From contig NZ_JACRVU010000013.1 of assembly GCF_018811945.1 (NCBI RefSeq), forward strand, positions 1 to 64,000: a DNA stretch of 64,000 nucleotides, given 5' to 3'. The stretch comes from Gluconobacter sp. P1C6_b. GTDB taxonomy: Bacteria > Pseudomonadota > Alphaproteobacteria > Acetobacterales > Acetobacteraceae. Made by a program: the position numbers and the translations under genes. Position 1 is the first letter of the stretch, and each line of letters starts with the position of its first letter. Of the stretch, positions 16,855 to 26,289 are shown piece by piece. The notes beneath the pieces are model-generated. The model made no database searches. It saw only the letters and a program-made list of their open reading frames with translations, and was not told the DNA's origin.

Positions 16855-17262
16855 TTACTTCAGCAGGTCGAGTGTGCGGGACAGCATGGTCCGGGTGCTC
16901 GACAGAGCATTGAGGTTGGCTTCGTAGGAACGTTCGGCTTCTCGCATGTCCATCATCTCGGTCATGGAATCCACGTTGGAAACCTTGACGTAGCCGCGCT
17001 CGTCAGCGGCGGGATGGGAGGGGTCGTAGCGGGTGTCGAAGTCCGACATGTCCTGCCCGACATTCTGGACATCCACGGTCGAGGCGCCCGTTTCGTTGTC
17101 TACGTGTTCGGAGAAGGTGATGGTTTTGCGGCGATAGGGATCCGCGCCCGGCTGGGAGCCGGTCGTATCCTGATTGGCGAGGTTTTCCGCGACGATGCGC
17201 AGGCGCTGGGCCTGTGCGTCCATGCCGCTTGCGGAAATGCCGATGGTGGTGGACAGGTTCAT
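16855..17262 (-). CDS. flgC: flagellar basal-body rod protein FlgC
   Basis: A 135-residue proximal-rod protein. The N-terminal rod motif includes AQRLRIVAENLANQDTTGS, and the C-terminal region RSYEANLNALSSTRTMLSRT fits the conserved terminal helix. It follows flgB by 12 nt and precedes fliE by 5 nt. Confidence 0.94.
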   Translation of the reverse strand: MNLSTTIGISASGMDAQAQRLRIVAENLANQDTTGSQPGADPYRRKTITFSEHVDNETGASTVDVQNVGQDMSDFDTRYDPSHPAADERGYVKVSNVDSMTEMMDMREAERSYEANLNALSSTRTMLSRTLDLLK

Positions 17263-17274
17263 CCGTCAGGCTCC

Positions 17275-17667
17275 TTACTTGCCGAGTGCCGTCTGGAACA
17301 TGCTCAGGTATTTCGAATAGACGTTCACGGCGAGATGCTGCTGGTCGTTTACGTCCGCGACCTGTTCCATCTGCTGGTCCAGAGAAACCTGATTACCGTC
17401 CAGGGACTGTTCGGATGTGGTCTCGATGGTGTGGGTGCCTGAAGCGTTGTAACCGATATGATCGGGCTGGGTGACGGTGGGCGTGATGTCGAATTCGCCC
17501 ATCGCGGCCTCGAACGGGGAGACGTCCTTGGCTTGGTAGTCCGGTGTATCGGAGTTGGCGATGTTGCCGGCCAGCACCTGCTGGCGCGCCTGAAGCCAGT
17601 TCATGCGGTCACGGCCCAGAGAGAAAAGGTCGGTGCCGCCTGCGCTGGTCGGGTCGATGTTACGCAT
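17275..17667 (-). CDS. flgB: flagellar basal-body rod protein FlgB
   Basis: About 130 residues with the N-terminal rod signature VLAGNIANSDTPDYQAKDV. I chose the ATG at 17667, preceded by GGAG with 9-nt spacing, rather than the ATG pair at 17685/17682 upstream. It is first in the minus-strand flagellar operon, so the promoter should lie in 17668-17793. I could not identify a sigma-54 or sigma-28 site there by eye. Confidence 0.92.
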   Translation of the reverse strand: MRNIDPTSAGGTDLFSLGRDRMNWLQARQQVLAGNIANSDTPDYQAKDVSPFEAAMGEFDITPTVTQPDHIGYNASGTHTIETTSEQSLDGNQVSLDQQMEQVADVNDQQHLAVNVYSKYLSMFQTALGK

Positions 17668-17793
17668 CGAGACAGTCTCCATCATGCAGGTGCCGGAAAA
17701 ATCCCGGCGAAGCGCATGATGGCGTGAAATCTTTAATAAATGGTTGCCTGAGCCGTCGATTCTGCTGCGAGAGAAGGGTGTGAGGGGATTTCG

Positions 17794-18627
17794 TCAGGCT
17801 TCGTAGTCGTTACCGGGCGTAGAGCGATCCATAGCCTCTTCTAAGGTCCTCCCGGTACTGTCTTTCCATTTCGTCCAGCCGTTGACTGAATGTCCCAGCA
17901 GGGCGGTGGCTGCAGGACTTGGGGCTTTGAACAGTACGTCGCGGGTGAAATAAATGCGATCGCCTTCAATGCGTAGCAGACCTTGCTCCAGCATGGCCTG
18001 TCGCTTCTGAGCATAATTAAAACTGCTAGAAACTTCAGCGCGGCCATAAGAGCCTGCCAGTACCACCAGTCCTTCTTGCGTATACTGGGCGCGTCCGTCC
18101 ACGCCGGATGCGTGACAATAAAATTCGGTTGGGAGGGACTGTTTCTGTGAATCCAGAACAGGTTCAGTCGTCTGAGTGACCGCGACAGAATTCCGGTTGC
18201 GGATGAGGGGTTCGAAAATCGGATATCCCAAGGTCGTCAGCAGGATGTCGATCGTTTCGAAGACTTCGCGGCATTCTGCCTCCAGCGCGGGAAGAGTATG
18301 GGGTCTTGTTCCACCTGTGCCGTTGTCCATTTCGAAACGCTGGGCCTGTGCGGCGCGACTGATAGCCAGCCATTCCAGATAGTGCGCGTGTGTGACGGTC
18401 AGGCTTTGGGTGAGCGAGAAGGCGACGACGGCCCGGTTCCACCAGAGGCCCTTCTTTTCGTTATGCTGCTTCAGGCGATTTCCGAAATTTCCGGTCTGCC
18501 CGACATAGGCGCGCGGCCGTTCCGTTTCGTCGTTTTCACCGAACAGGATGTAGATGCCGACCGAGTTGGCTTCGCGTCGCTCCAGAAAATCCTCCAGCCG
18601 CAGGCGGGGGATTTCTACAACCTGCAC
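17794..18627 (-). CDS. GIY-YIG nuclease-like protein with DUF4357 C-terminus
   Basis: A 277-residue protein. The N-terminal SVGIYILFGENDE and RAYVGQTGNFGNRLKQHN form the GIY-YIG core (about 22-56), and the C-terminal APSPAATALLGHSVNGWTKW is the DUF4357 signature (about 235-260). This two-domain architecture is widespread in bacteria without a settled function; relatives occur near restriction and defence genes. It separates two flagellar gene blocks transcribed in opposite directions, with no visible link to motility. Confidence 0.85.
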   Translation of the reverse strand: MQVVEIPRLRLEDFLERREANSVGIYILFGENDETERPRAYVGQTGNFGNRLKQHNEKKGLWWNRAVVAFSLTQSLTVTHAHYLEWLAISRAAQAQRFEMDNGTGGTRPHTLPALEAECREVFETIDILLTTLGYPIFEPLIRNRNSVAVTQTTEPVLDSQKQSLPTEFYCHASGVDGRAQYTQEGLVVLAGSYGRAEVSSSFNYAQKRQAMLEQGLLRIEGDRIYFTRDVLFKAPSPAATALLGHSVNGWTKWKDSTGRTLEEAMDRSTPGNDYEA

Positions 18628-18885
18628 GATCCGGGTGGTGATGGAGGCGATCCGGATTCCCTGTGGATCGCCGGAGGGAAGGAAAATCTGGATCGTCTGA
18701 GGGGTGGGCGTTCACGGTGTCTGGTCCTGCGCAGAAACATTCAGAAAAATATTTGTGGCAGGGGCAAGGCGCTCAGGACAGGGGGTTTCTGCTTTAGGGG
18801 CAGCATCTTCGGCAAAACTGACGGGCAATTAAGCGGTCGTTAACCGGTCTTGGGCATCATGCCGGGGAATGAGGATGACTGACCT

Positions 18886-19191
18886 ATGACCCTGCATGAG
18901 TGTGTGAACGCGATTGCCGCCCTGATTTTTATTATCGTGCTGATTTTCTGTGCCCGACCCCTGCTGCGTTTTCTGGAACAGAAAAAGAGCGGTGCGCGGG
19001 AGGAACAGGCGGGACTTTCGCTGGTGGGGCAGATGGCGCTGGACCGGACGCGGCGCCTTTCGGTCGTACGTTACGGCGCACGGGAGGTTCTGATTCTGAC
19101 GGGTGGAAATCAGGACATCCTGATGGACTGGACAGAGCGGGAGACGTTTGCTTCGGCGCTCGACGCTTCTGGCGCGGAGGATCTGGCATGA
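18886..19191 (+). CDS. fliO: flagellar biosynthesis protein FliO
   Basis: A short (101-residue) protein with one N-terminal transmembrane helix (AALIFIIVLIFCA), then a cytoplasmic domain containing RRLSVVRYGAREVLILTGG. This is the LxLV..-R.vLvG..-like pattern of FliO. FliO assists FliP assembly. Identification relies mainly on size, topology and the ATGA overlap with fliP. Confidence 0.82.
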   Translation: MTLHECVNAIAALIFIIVLIFCARPLLRFLEQKKSGAREEQAGLSLVGQMALDRTRRLSVVRYGAREVLILTGGNQDILMDWTERETFASALDASGAEDLA

Positions 19192-19955
19192 AGAAGGGTC
19201 TGTCCGTGCTTTGGGGAGTGGTTCCGGTGTTCGTATTGCTGGCCTGTCTGGCTTGGCCACATCTGGCGCATGCGCAGGCAGTGAGTATCGATCTGGGGCA
19301 GAATGGCGCTTCTGGTGGCGCAGGCACAACCAGCCGGCTGGTGCAGCTGACGGCGCTGATTACCGTTTTGTCGCTGGCGCCGAGCCTGCTGGTGATGATC
19401 ACGGCGTTTACGCGGATCGTGATCGTCCTGTCCCTGCTGCGCAGTGCGCTGGGTGCACAGGGGACGCCCCCCAATACGGTTCTGATCGGGCTGGCGCTCT
19501 TTCTGACACTGTTCGTGATGCAGCCGACGCTTCAGAAGTCCTGGGATGCGGGAATCGAACCGCTGATGGCCGGGCGTGTCGGTGAAATGGAAGGTCTGAC
19601 GGCCGCGGCCCAGCCGTTCCATGATTTTATGGCGGTGACGGCGCGTCCTGCGGATGTGGCGACGTTCCTGAACATCGCGCATGAGAAGCCACCCGCGAAG
19701 ATCGGGGATACGCCGTGGCGTGTGCTGGTTCCGGCCTTCATGATCGGGGAACTGCGTCGCGGTTTTGAGATGGGCTTTCTGCTCTATCTGCCGTTTCTGG
19801 TCATCGATCTGGTGGTGTCCAGCGTGTTGATGAGCCTTGGCATGATGATGCTGCCTCCCAGTACCGTATCCCTGCCGTTCAAGCTGATCTTTTTCGTTGT
19901 GGTGGACGGCTGGTCATTGGTGGCGGGAAGCCTGGTACGAAGTTTCACCGGGTAG
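19188..19955 (+). CDS. fliP: flagellar export channel protein FliP
   Basis: A 255-residue protein with a cleavable signal peptide ending in LAHA-Q, then the conserved MITAFTRIVIVLSLLRSALG and a C-terminal MLPPSTVSLPFKLIFFVVVD block. FliP forms the export pore with FliQ and FliR. The ATG at 19188 overlaps the fliO stop. A strong terminator follows. Confidence 0.96.
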   Translation: MKKGLSVLWGVVPVFVLLACLAWPHLAHAQAVSIDLGQNGASGGAGTTSRLVQLTALITVLSLAPSLLVMITAFTRIVIVLSLLRSALGAQGTPPNTVLIGLALFLTLFVMQPTLQKSWDAGIEPLMAGRVGEMEGLTAAAQPFHDFMAVTARPADVATFLNIAHEKPPAKIGDTPWRVLVPAFMIGELRRGFEMGFLLYLPFLVIDLVVSSVLMSLGMMMLPPSTVSLPFKLIFFVVVDGWSLVAGSLVRSFTG

Positions 19956-19969
19956 GAGCCCGGGTTCGG

Positions 19970-20006
19970 AAAAGCCCCGCTGGTCAGTAGACCGACGGGG
20001 CTTTTT
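19970..20006. terminator. bidirectional terminator between fliP and the GGT-like gene
   Basis: AAAAGCCCCG and CGGGGCTTTTT flank a 16-nt loop that itself contains GGTC-AGTA-GACC. The structure has T-runs on both strands and ends two convergent genes. Confidence 0.92.
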
Positions 20007-20008
20007 CG

Positions 20009-21427
20009 TCAGTTCCTGCTGTCGTTCGTCGTGCCCGCGGCGAGGCCAGCGGCACGGGGGTCCGTGGAGCCGCGGCATGAATCGTTGCCGTGGCAAAGGA
20101 TGGCGTTGATGCGGCCTGCACCTTCATGCGGGATCGGGGTTTCATGTGCGGCGGCGCGGGCAGCGTCTCCGACGGCATCGGCGGCCTCGTTCTGGCCGGA
20201 GGCCGCGATGACGGCGCGCAGGTTGCGCTGGTCACGCAGGACAGCGGCAGAGAGCAGCGGCTGGGGCGTGTGGGCGGGGGATGCGCCGAGGACGACGCCG
20301 GTGCTGCCCGCGATGCGGCCGGTTCCGAACAGGTTGTTGTCACTCAGGACGCAGGCTACGGCCATGCCGGAATGGTCGGTCACGACAAAGGACGTGGAGG
20401 CCGGAAGGGCCGGGAGAGAGCCGCCACCGGAGCGGCCGCTGTTGAGGGCCGCCTGGGCGGCGGCGAGCGATGTGTTGCCCGAGGCCCGCCACGCAGCGAC
20501 GGTACCCTGTGCGGAGGCACCGGTCGTATAGCGGACGGCGGCTCCAAGCCCACCATCTGCTGGCGGGGCCAGGAACGAGGCATCCACACCGCCCTGGCGG
20601 GTTATCAGGGCTTCTGTCTGGAGGGGAAGGGTCTGGCGCATGTCATCATCATTCAGGCCACCCCCAGCTTTCTGGGCCGCGGTCACATAAACGTCAGCCA
20701 GAGCCCCGTTATAGAGGTCGCCGACGCCAGCAACGCGGATGCGCTCCAGGAAGCCTGCGAGGCGTGGTTGCGCCAGGCTGTCACCGGCCACGAGAGTAGA
20801 GGCATCGCCGCGACCGAAGATGGCGCGGGCGCCGTCATCGGCCAGAAGGGCCGGGCGCACGGCGGCCAGATCGGCTGCCAGCGTGCGGCTGACAGTGATG
20901 CCCGTGCTGGCGAGATTGAGGGCCGGAGCGATCAGATCATTGAAATCGACCGTGCCGTAATGGAGCTGCATCAGATACAGGCCACGGAAGTCGGCCGGTG
21001 TGGCAGCCGGGCGATCGGCGCCCTTGCTGGTGCCAGCGCGGGGCTGGAACGCGATGGACTGTGCCACTTCGCCGGGCCGGCTGACGAGGCAGGCGCCACC
21101 GCCGCCGAAAGACGCACGGGACGGCAGGGTAACGCCGAGCGCCAGAGCCGTCGCGGTGGCGGCATCGGCCGCGTTGCCGCCACGCGCCAGAACATCATGG
21201 CCGACCAGGGCAGCCTGCGGTTCGTCAGCGACGACCGTGCCGATGCTGCCGCCTGCGGGAGCGGATGTTTCGCTGATGCCAACGAGATGGGAGCCCGGGA
21301 TCCACGAGCAGGCGCCCAGCAGAAGGCCTGAGGCGACCGACGCCATCAGTGAGGCGGGCAGCCGGGAAGAGACGCGACGGGCCTGTGTGGCGTCCGGGGT
21401 GGAAATCTGGTGCTGTCGATGCGCCAC
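20009..21427 (-). CDS. divergent gamma-glutamyltransferase-family lipoprotein
   Basis: The GTG at 21427 (GGAG eight nucleotides upstream) gives a 472-residue protein with a basic leader and lipobox LLLGAC. The N-terminal domain has ALVGHDVLARGGNAADAATA and SRASFGGGGACLV, typical of the GGT large subunit. The region aligning with the autocleavage site is PASTSFVVTDHSG, where Ser (about 344), not Thr, occupies the usual nucleophile position, although Thr follows directly. FGTGRIAGSTGVVLG matches the small subunit, which is short (about 128 versus some 190 residues). Exported glutathione or gamma-glutamyl hydrolysis is likely if the site works. Confidence 0.75.
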   Translation of the reverse strand: MAHRQHQISTPDATQARRVSSRLPASLMASVASGLLLGACSWIPGSHLVGISETSAPAGGSIGTVVADEPQAALVGHDVLARGGNAADAATATALALGVTLPSRASFGGGGACLVSRPGEVAQSIAFQPRAGTSKGADRPAATPADFRGLYLMQLHYGTVDFNDLIAPALNLASTGITVSRTLAADLAAVRPALLADDGARAIFGRGDASTLVAGDSLAQPRLAGFLERIRVAGVGDLYNGALADVYVTAAQKAGGGLNDDDMRQTLPLQTEALITRQGGVDASFLAPPADGGLGAAVRYTTGASAQGTVAAWRASGNTSLAAAQAALNSGRSGGGSLPALPASTSFVVTDHSGMAVACVLSDNNLFGTGRIAGSTGVVLGASPAHTPQPLLSAAVLRDQRNLRAVIAASGQNEAADAVGDAARAAAHETPIPHEGAGRINAILCHGNDSCRGSTDPRAAGLAAGTTNDSRN

Positions 21428-21659
21428 CTGGCGTTTCTCCAATGTCTGGTCACGACTGTCCGGCCTCGTGGCCTTCGCGGATGGCGGGCGCGGGCAGACG
21501 GGTCTGCGCCGTGGGTCCTGGTCCGGTTGTTGTTCCCTCATAACGGGAATCTGTTGTTTGTGGGAGAGGCGAGTTGGTGTCTTCTCTTTGCCACAGACCT
21601 TCTTTATGCCGTATGGACCTGATGTCCTGTCTTTCCTTCAGCTGATCCGGAGCTTTCCG

Positions 21660-22418
21660 TTGAGATACTCTCTGCTTGCCACAGCGTCTGCCGTTGTTGC
21701 CGGAATGGCCTTTCTTGTGGGCGGTCAGGCTCTGGCAGCTCCGGCGACATCCTTCACACCTGCCCAGCGGGCCGAGATTGTCGGCATCATGCGTGATGCG
21801 CTGCAGAACGATCCGAGCATCCTGACGGACGCCATCCGCGCGATCCGTGAAAAGGCCGAGGAGCAGAAGCAGGATTCGACGCTTGCTGCCGTGAAGGCGC
21901 ATCAGTCCGAGCTTCAGAGCGCGCCTGATTTCGCCATCCGGGGCAATCCGCATGGTAGGATCACGGTAGTGGAGTTCTATGATCCGCGCTGTTCGTACTG
22001 CCGGTCCATGATGGGCGAGGTAGACAGTTTCCTCAGCCGCCATCCGGATGTCCGGCTGGTGGAAAAGGTCGTGCCGGTCCTGGGCAACAATAGCGTTCTC
22101 GACACGCGGGCGATTTTCGCCGCCAGCGCACAGGGCAAGTATGAGGCTATGCGCCGGGCGCTGATGGCAGACACCACCAAGCCGAGCATGGAGCGGATCG
22201 TCGAACTGGCCCAGGCCAATGGCATCGACACGAAGAAGCTGACGGCCGACATGAGCTCCCCCCAGACTGTGGCGCTCATCAACACCAATCTGGATCAGGG
22301 GCGCGCCGTTGGTCTGGATGGAACGCCGACGTTCATTTTCGGTACGGCGGCCGTGGCACCCGGCGCGCTCGAAGCGGACCAGATGGATGCGTTTCTGGAG
22401 CGTGCCCGAAAGGCGTGA
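21660..22418 (+). CDS. DsbA-family thiol oxidoreductase
   Basis: A periplasmic thioredoxin-fold protein. FYDPRCSYCRSMM holds the CxxC redox site (CSYC), and GTPTFIFG provides the cis-proline loop. The signal peptide RYSLLATASAVVAGMAFLVG ends near ALA-AP. A long helical N-terminal region precedes the fold, as in Com1/BdbD-like DsbA proteins. I prefer TTG 21660 (GGAG upstream, signal peptide of normal length, 252 aa) to ATG 21606 (270 aa). Confidence 0.85.
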   Translation: MRYSLLATASAVVAGMAFLVGGQALAAPATSFTPAQRAEIVGIMRDALQNDPSILTDAIRAIREKAEEQKQDSTLAAVKAHQSELQSAPDFAIRGNPHGRITVVEFYDPRCSYCRSMMGEVDSFLSRHPDVRLVEKVVPVLGNNSVLDTRAIFAASAQGKYEAMRRALMADTTKPSMERIVELAQANGIDTKKLTADMSSPQTVALINTNLDQGRAVGLDGTPTFIFGTAAVAPGALEADQMDAFLERARKA

Positions 22419-22454
22419 GCCTTCGGACACTTTAATCAGGGCACTTTAAAGGTG

Positions 22455-22811
22455 TCAGCGTTTTTCGCTGTCTGCGCCTGAGCCATCCGCCTCTCCGTTG
22501 CCGTCAAGGATACCAGCGCGGGACGGAGCATCCGAACCGGGCTGAACCGTGCGGGTGATCGCTGCGACTTCGGCATCGGAGGCGGCAGGAGGCGTTCTGT
22601 GGTTCGGAGAGCGGCTGTCGGGACTGTCAATGTCGCGCTGCAGTACACTGGCAAGCGCTTCGGGGTCCGTGCGTTCGGCAGCGTCCAGAAGGCGTTCGGC
22701 CAGGGCGTTGTCCCCGATCTGACGGGCGCGGAGAGCAGCCTCGGCCTGTTCGGTCGCGACCTGGTATTTGCGGTCTTCGCCTTCGAAGGGAGTGTCATCG
22801 ATGATGGACAT
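22455..22811 (-). CDS. hypothetical protein (118 aa)
   Basis: ATG at 22811 with an AAGAAGGT ribosome binding site; the open frame further upstream is antisense to folP and ignored. Residues 12-50 form an alanine-rich helix pair (VATEQAEAALRARQIGDNAL), and the rest is polar and probably disordered. No known family. It is transcribed divergently from folP. Confidence 0.55.
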   Translation of the reverse strand: MSIIDDTPFEGEDRKYQVATEQAEAALRARQIGDNALAERLLDAAERTDPEALASVLQRDIDSPDSRSPNHRTPPAASDAEVAAITRTVQPGSDAPSRAGILDGNGEADGSGADSEKR

Positions 22812-22910
22812 GAAGCGTACCTTCTTTCTGGGGGCGCGATTGGGTTGGGGCAAAGCTGAAAACACGATCATGCTGCCGCAGTTCCCGAAAGCACTGTTGA
22901 GGATCCCTGT

Positions 22911-23738
22911 ATGATAACGGCGTGGATGAAGGAAAATCGGATGAAGCTGGTTGGAAACGGGCCGGTGGCCGTGATGGGGATCGTGAACGTCACGCCGGAT
23001 TCCTTTTCCGATGGTGGCCGTTTTCTGCGCCCTGAAGCGGCTCTGGCCCATGGACGGGCGTTGCTGGCGGACGGGGCGGATCTGCTGGACGTTGGGGCTG
23101 AATCCACGCGACCGGGATTTGAGCCTGTCCCGGCAGAAGAGGAATGGGCGCGGCTTTCGCCTGTTGTGGGAACGCTGGTGGCGGAAGGGGCCGTCGTTTC
23201 GGTAGATACGACCAAGGCGTTCGTCGCGAAACGGGTGCTGGAGGCTGGTGCTGCGGTTATCAATGATGTGTGGGGGCTACAGGCTGATCCGGAAATGGCA
23301 TCTGTGGTGGCGGATTCGGATGCCGTGGCCGTGCTGATGCATAACCGGCATGAGGTGGATGCGGCGCTTGACCTGCGAGCGGACTGGCGGCGGTTTTTTG
23401 ATCGCTCGCTGGCACTGGCAGAACGGGCCGGAATGGCACGGGAGCGGATCGTGCTTGATCCCGGTGTCGGGTTTGGCAAGACGCAGGCGCAGAATGTCGA
23501 GGCCGTAGCCCGTCTTGGGGACCTGAAATCCGAATATGGGCTGCCGGTTCTGCTGGGGGTGTCGCGCAAGTCGATGTTCGGGCATTTTCTGGGACGCGCG
23601 GCATCTGAACGGCTGGCTGGGACGCTGGCGACCCATCTGTACGGGGCGGATCAGGGAGCCACGATCCTGCGGGTGCATGATGTGCGCGAACATGTGGATG
23701 CGTTGAAAATGCGCCAGATTCTGAAGGATGTCCGATGA
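22911..23738 (+). CDS. folP: dihydropteroate synthase
   Basis: A 275-residue TIM-barrel enzyme condensing p-aminobenzoate with dihydropterin pyrophosphate. Signatures are GIVNVTPDSFSDGG, ESTRPG, IVLDPGVGFGKT and GVSRKSMFG. The start may be ATG 22911 (GAGGAT upstream) or ATG 22941. The stop overlaps the start of folBK by 4 nt. Confidence 0.96.
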   Translation: MITAWMKENRMKLVGNGPVAVMGIVNVTPDSFSDGGRFLRPEAALAHGRALLADGADLLDVGAESTRPGFEPVPAEEEWARLSPVVGTLVAEGAVVSVDTTKAFVAKRVLEAGAAVINDVWGLQADPEMASVVADSDAVAVLMHNRHEVDAALDLRADWRRFFDRSLALAERAGMARERIVLDPGVGFGKTQAQNVEAVARLGDLKSEYGLPVLLGVSRKSMFGHFLGRAASERLAGTLATHLYGADQGATILRVHDVREHVDALKMRQILKDVR

Positions 23739-24634
23739 TCGTTCCTGCCCTGACTTCCGTTTTTGTGCGGGATCTGTGTCTGTTTGGCTATCACGGTGTG
23801 CTGCCGGAAGAGACGCGGATCGGGCAGCGCTTTGTGGTCGATATCGAGATCCGGGCCGATCTGTCAGGCGCGATCGCGGGCGATGATTACGAGCAGGCCG
23901 TCTGTTACGGAACGTTGTGCGATATTGCTTCGGCCGTCGTGACGGGGCCGCCCCTTCAGCTTATCGAAACAGTGGCGGGGCGCATTGCTGAAGCCGTGCT
24001 GGCGCGGCTGGAACGTGTGGAATGGGTGAGGGTCGAGGTCCGCAAGCCCTCCGCGCCAGTACCCTATGCGGTATCGGGGACGGCGGTGGCCGTTGAGCAG
24101 GCCCGGGTGTCCGAGGTTGCGTTCTCGCTCGGAAGCAATCTGGGCGAGCGCGAGGCTGTTCTGGCGGCGGCGGTGGATCGGCTGTCGCTCGTGGACGGGC
24201 TTGAGATTGTGGAAGTCTCGTCTTTGTATGACAGCGCGCCCTGGGGCGGGGTGGAGCAGCCGGCATTTGTGAATATCTGCGCCACCGGGCGGACGACACT
24301 GGAGCCTCACGCGCTTCTGCGGGGCTGCAAGGCGATCGAGGCCGATCTGGGGCGTGTGCCGGGTGTGCGCTGGGGCGCGCGGGCTGTCGATATCGATATT
24401 CTTTATTATGGGGAGCGGGACGTCCGGGACCGGACCCTGACCCTGCCGCATGCCTGTCTGTTCGAGCGGGCTTTTGTGCTCGAGCCTCTTGTAGAAATTG
24501 ATCCAGATCACGTCATTGGTGGACGCCGCGTGCGGGACGCGCTAGCAGTCCTGCCGCGGAGCCCGGGGGATGTGACCCGGCGCGCCCCTGACGGCACTGG
24601 CCGTTGGGGCATCAAGGAGCCTGAACCCGCATGA
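23735..24634 (+). CDS. folBK: fused dihydroneopterin aldolase / HPPK
   Basis: One 299-residue chain carries two consecutive folate enzymes. Residues 1-115 are dihydroneopterin aldolase ([20 protein letters not shown]). Residues about 128-270 are 6-hydroxymethyl-dihydropterin pyrophosphokinase ([36 protein letters not shown]). A frameshift artefact is unlikely because the linker reads through without stop or loss of coding character. It overlaps folP and folE by 4 nt on each side. Confidence 0.93.
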   Translation: MIVPALTSVFVRDLCLFGYHGVLPEETRIGQRFVVDIEIRADLSGAIAGDDYEQAVCYGTLCDIASAVVTGPPLQLIETVAGRIAEAVLARLERVEWVRVEVRKPSAPVPYAVSGTAVAVEQARVSEVAFSLGSNLGEREAVLAAAVDRLSLVDGLEIVEVSSLYDSAPWGGVEQPAFVNICATGRTTLEPHALLRGCKAIEADLGRVPGVRWGARAVDIDILYYGERDVRDRTLTLPHACLFERAFVLEPLVEIDPDHVIGGRRVRDALAVLPRSPGDVTRRAPDGTGRWGIKEPEPA

Positions 24635-25305
24635 CCAACCTGAACGCCACGATCATGACCGCCGCCTCGGCACGTCAGTCGGACAGTCAGGACAGCCTTT
24701 CTTCCGAAGAATTGCGCCCTATGGGAGCGCTGCCGCTGCCTGCGGGTGCGGAAGTGCGGATTGCGGGTGCGGTGCGGGATATCCTTGAGGCTCTGGGCGA
24801 AAACCCGGATCGCGAAGGCCTGCTCGATACGCCGCAGCGCGTGGCGAAGATGTATCTGGAAGTGTTCAGCGGCCTGCATCAGGATCCGCGCGATCATCTG
24901 AAGACGCAGTTCTCAGCGGACCGGCATCATGGTGCGGTGATCGTCAAGGATATCCGCTTCCATTCCATGTGCGAACATCATCTGCTGCCGGTTTATGGCA
25001 AGGCGCATGTCGCCTATCTGCCGGCGGGCGGCCGCCTGACGGGGCTGAGCAAGATTGCGCGGCTGGTCGAGGGGTTTGCCCGCCGTCCTCAGCTTCAGGA
25101 GCGTCTGACGGATCAGATCGCGCAGGGTATGGAAGATGTTCTGGCACCTGAAGCCGTGCTGGTCGTGATCGAAGCGGAGCACATGTGCATGAGCATGCGC
25201 GGCGTGCGCTCGCCCGGCTCCACGACCGTGACGTCCATTGCGCGTGGCACCTGGCTGCGGGATAGCGCAGCCAGAATGGAAATCATGTCGCTTCTGCGGG
25301 GCTGA
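24631..25305 (+). CDS. folE: GTP cyclohydrolase I
   Basis: This 224-residue enzyme converts GTP to 7,8-dihydroneopterin triphosphate, first step of folate synthesis and source of the queD substrate. Zinc and catalytic residues are visible in [20 protein letters not shown] and [12 protein letters not shown] roughly 30-residue polar N-terminal extension precedes the core. It is last of the folP-folBK-folE operon. Confidence 0.96.
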   Translation: MTNLNATIMTAASARQSDSQDSLSSEELRPMGALPLPAGAEVRIAGAVRDILEALGENPDREGLLDTPQRVAKMYLEVFSGLHQDPRDHLKTQFSADRHHGAVIVKDIRFHSMCEHHLLPVYGKAHVAYLPAGGRLTGLSKIARLVEGFARRPQLQERLTDQIAQGMEDVLAPEAVLVVIEAEHMCMSMRGVRSPGSTTVTSIARGTWLRDSAARMEIMSLLRG

Positions 25306-25321
25306 GACAGCTCTTCCGGTT

Positions 25322-26164
25322 TCAGACCGGAGTGGCAGGCTTGAGGTCGTAGGCCTTCTGGACGAGTTCGGGACGTTTGCCGAGACCGTCCGTCACCTTC
25401 TGGCCCCAGATGGCGTCCAGCTGTTCACGCTGCTGGGGGATGATCTCTTTCGGCTCCACGTTCCGGTAGGTGTCGATGGCTCCGGTCAGCACACTGATGG
25501 TCGTCTCGAAAACAGGTTCCGGATCGTACTGCTCGTGCGGAAAGGCGATCTTGCTGTAATCGAACAGGCGCCGGGAGGGATCGTCCTGCCAGCTCTTCCA
25601 GGTTTCGAACATGCGGTCGTTGAAGCCGGTGAGGAACGGCCCCGGATTGACGGTGGCCACCTCGATTCCGAATTCTTTCACTTCCTGGCTCAGCGCGGAG
25701 GCGATGGCTTCCAGGGCGTGTTTGGACGATGAATATGCTCCGGCGAACGGGTCCGTGGTCAGACCGGCGACGGAAGACATGAACACGACCCGGCCTTTCT
25801 TCTTCGCGACCATTTTCCGCAGTACGAGCTGTGTGAGCATGACGGGGCCGATGATGTTGACTTCGTACTGACGGCGAAGGTTTTCGGCTGGAATATCGGC
25901 GACGGAGCCGCCTTCGGAAATGCCGGCATTGTTGAGCAGGATGTCCACATCCCAGTCTGCGGCTTTCTGTCGGTCGCCTTCACAGGTGACGTCGAGCTTC
26001 TCGACGCGCAGGGAGACGCCGCGTTTTTTCGCGTCCTCGGTGACGGCATGGACCTGTGCTGCGATTTCCACGCCTGCGATGACGTCAAATCCTTTTGCAG
26101 CCAGTCGCAGGGCGACTTCGTGTCCGAATCCGGTGCCTGCACCTGTGATGAGGATGGTTTTCAT
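25322..26164 (-). CDS. short-chain dehydrogenase/reductase
   Basis: A 280-residue classical SDR with cofactor loop TGAGTGFG (7-14), NNAG at about 90 and catalytic YSSSK following a serine in VVFMSSVAG. The C-terminal part differs from well-known enzymes, so the substrate is unknown. It converges on folE; a weak inverted repeat (25315-25331) between them lacks a T-run. Confidence 0.85.
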   Translation of the reverse strand: MKTILITGAGTGFGHEVALRLAAKGFDVIAGVEIAAQVHAVTEDAKKRGVSLRVEKLDVTCEGDRQKAADWDVDILLNNAGISEGGSVADIPAENLRRQYEVNIIGPVMLTQLVLRKMVAKKKGRVVFMSSVAGLTTDPFAGAYSSSKHALEAIASALSQEVKEFGIEVATVNPGPFLTGFNDRMFETWKSWQDDPSRRLFDYSKIAFPHEQYDPEPVFETTISVLTGAIDTYRNVEPKEIIPQQREQLDAIWGQKVTDGLGKRPELVQKAYDLKPATPV

Positions 26165-26289
26165 GCTGTTCTTTTCCGGGCTGAGGAGGTTACCCTTATC
26201 CCAACGCGCCGCTCAGTTCCGTTGTTCCGTTTCTTTCTCCCCGGCACGCAGAGCCGCATGTCCGGCGTCAGAATGTAGGAGTGATGCCC

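Noticed and set aside
25315-25331. Inverted repeat between folE and the SDR gene
   Set aside because: Six base pairs without a T-run on either strand; could be chance between convergent genes.
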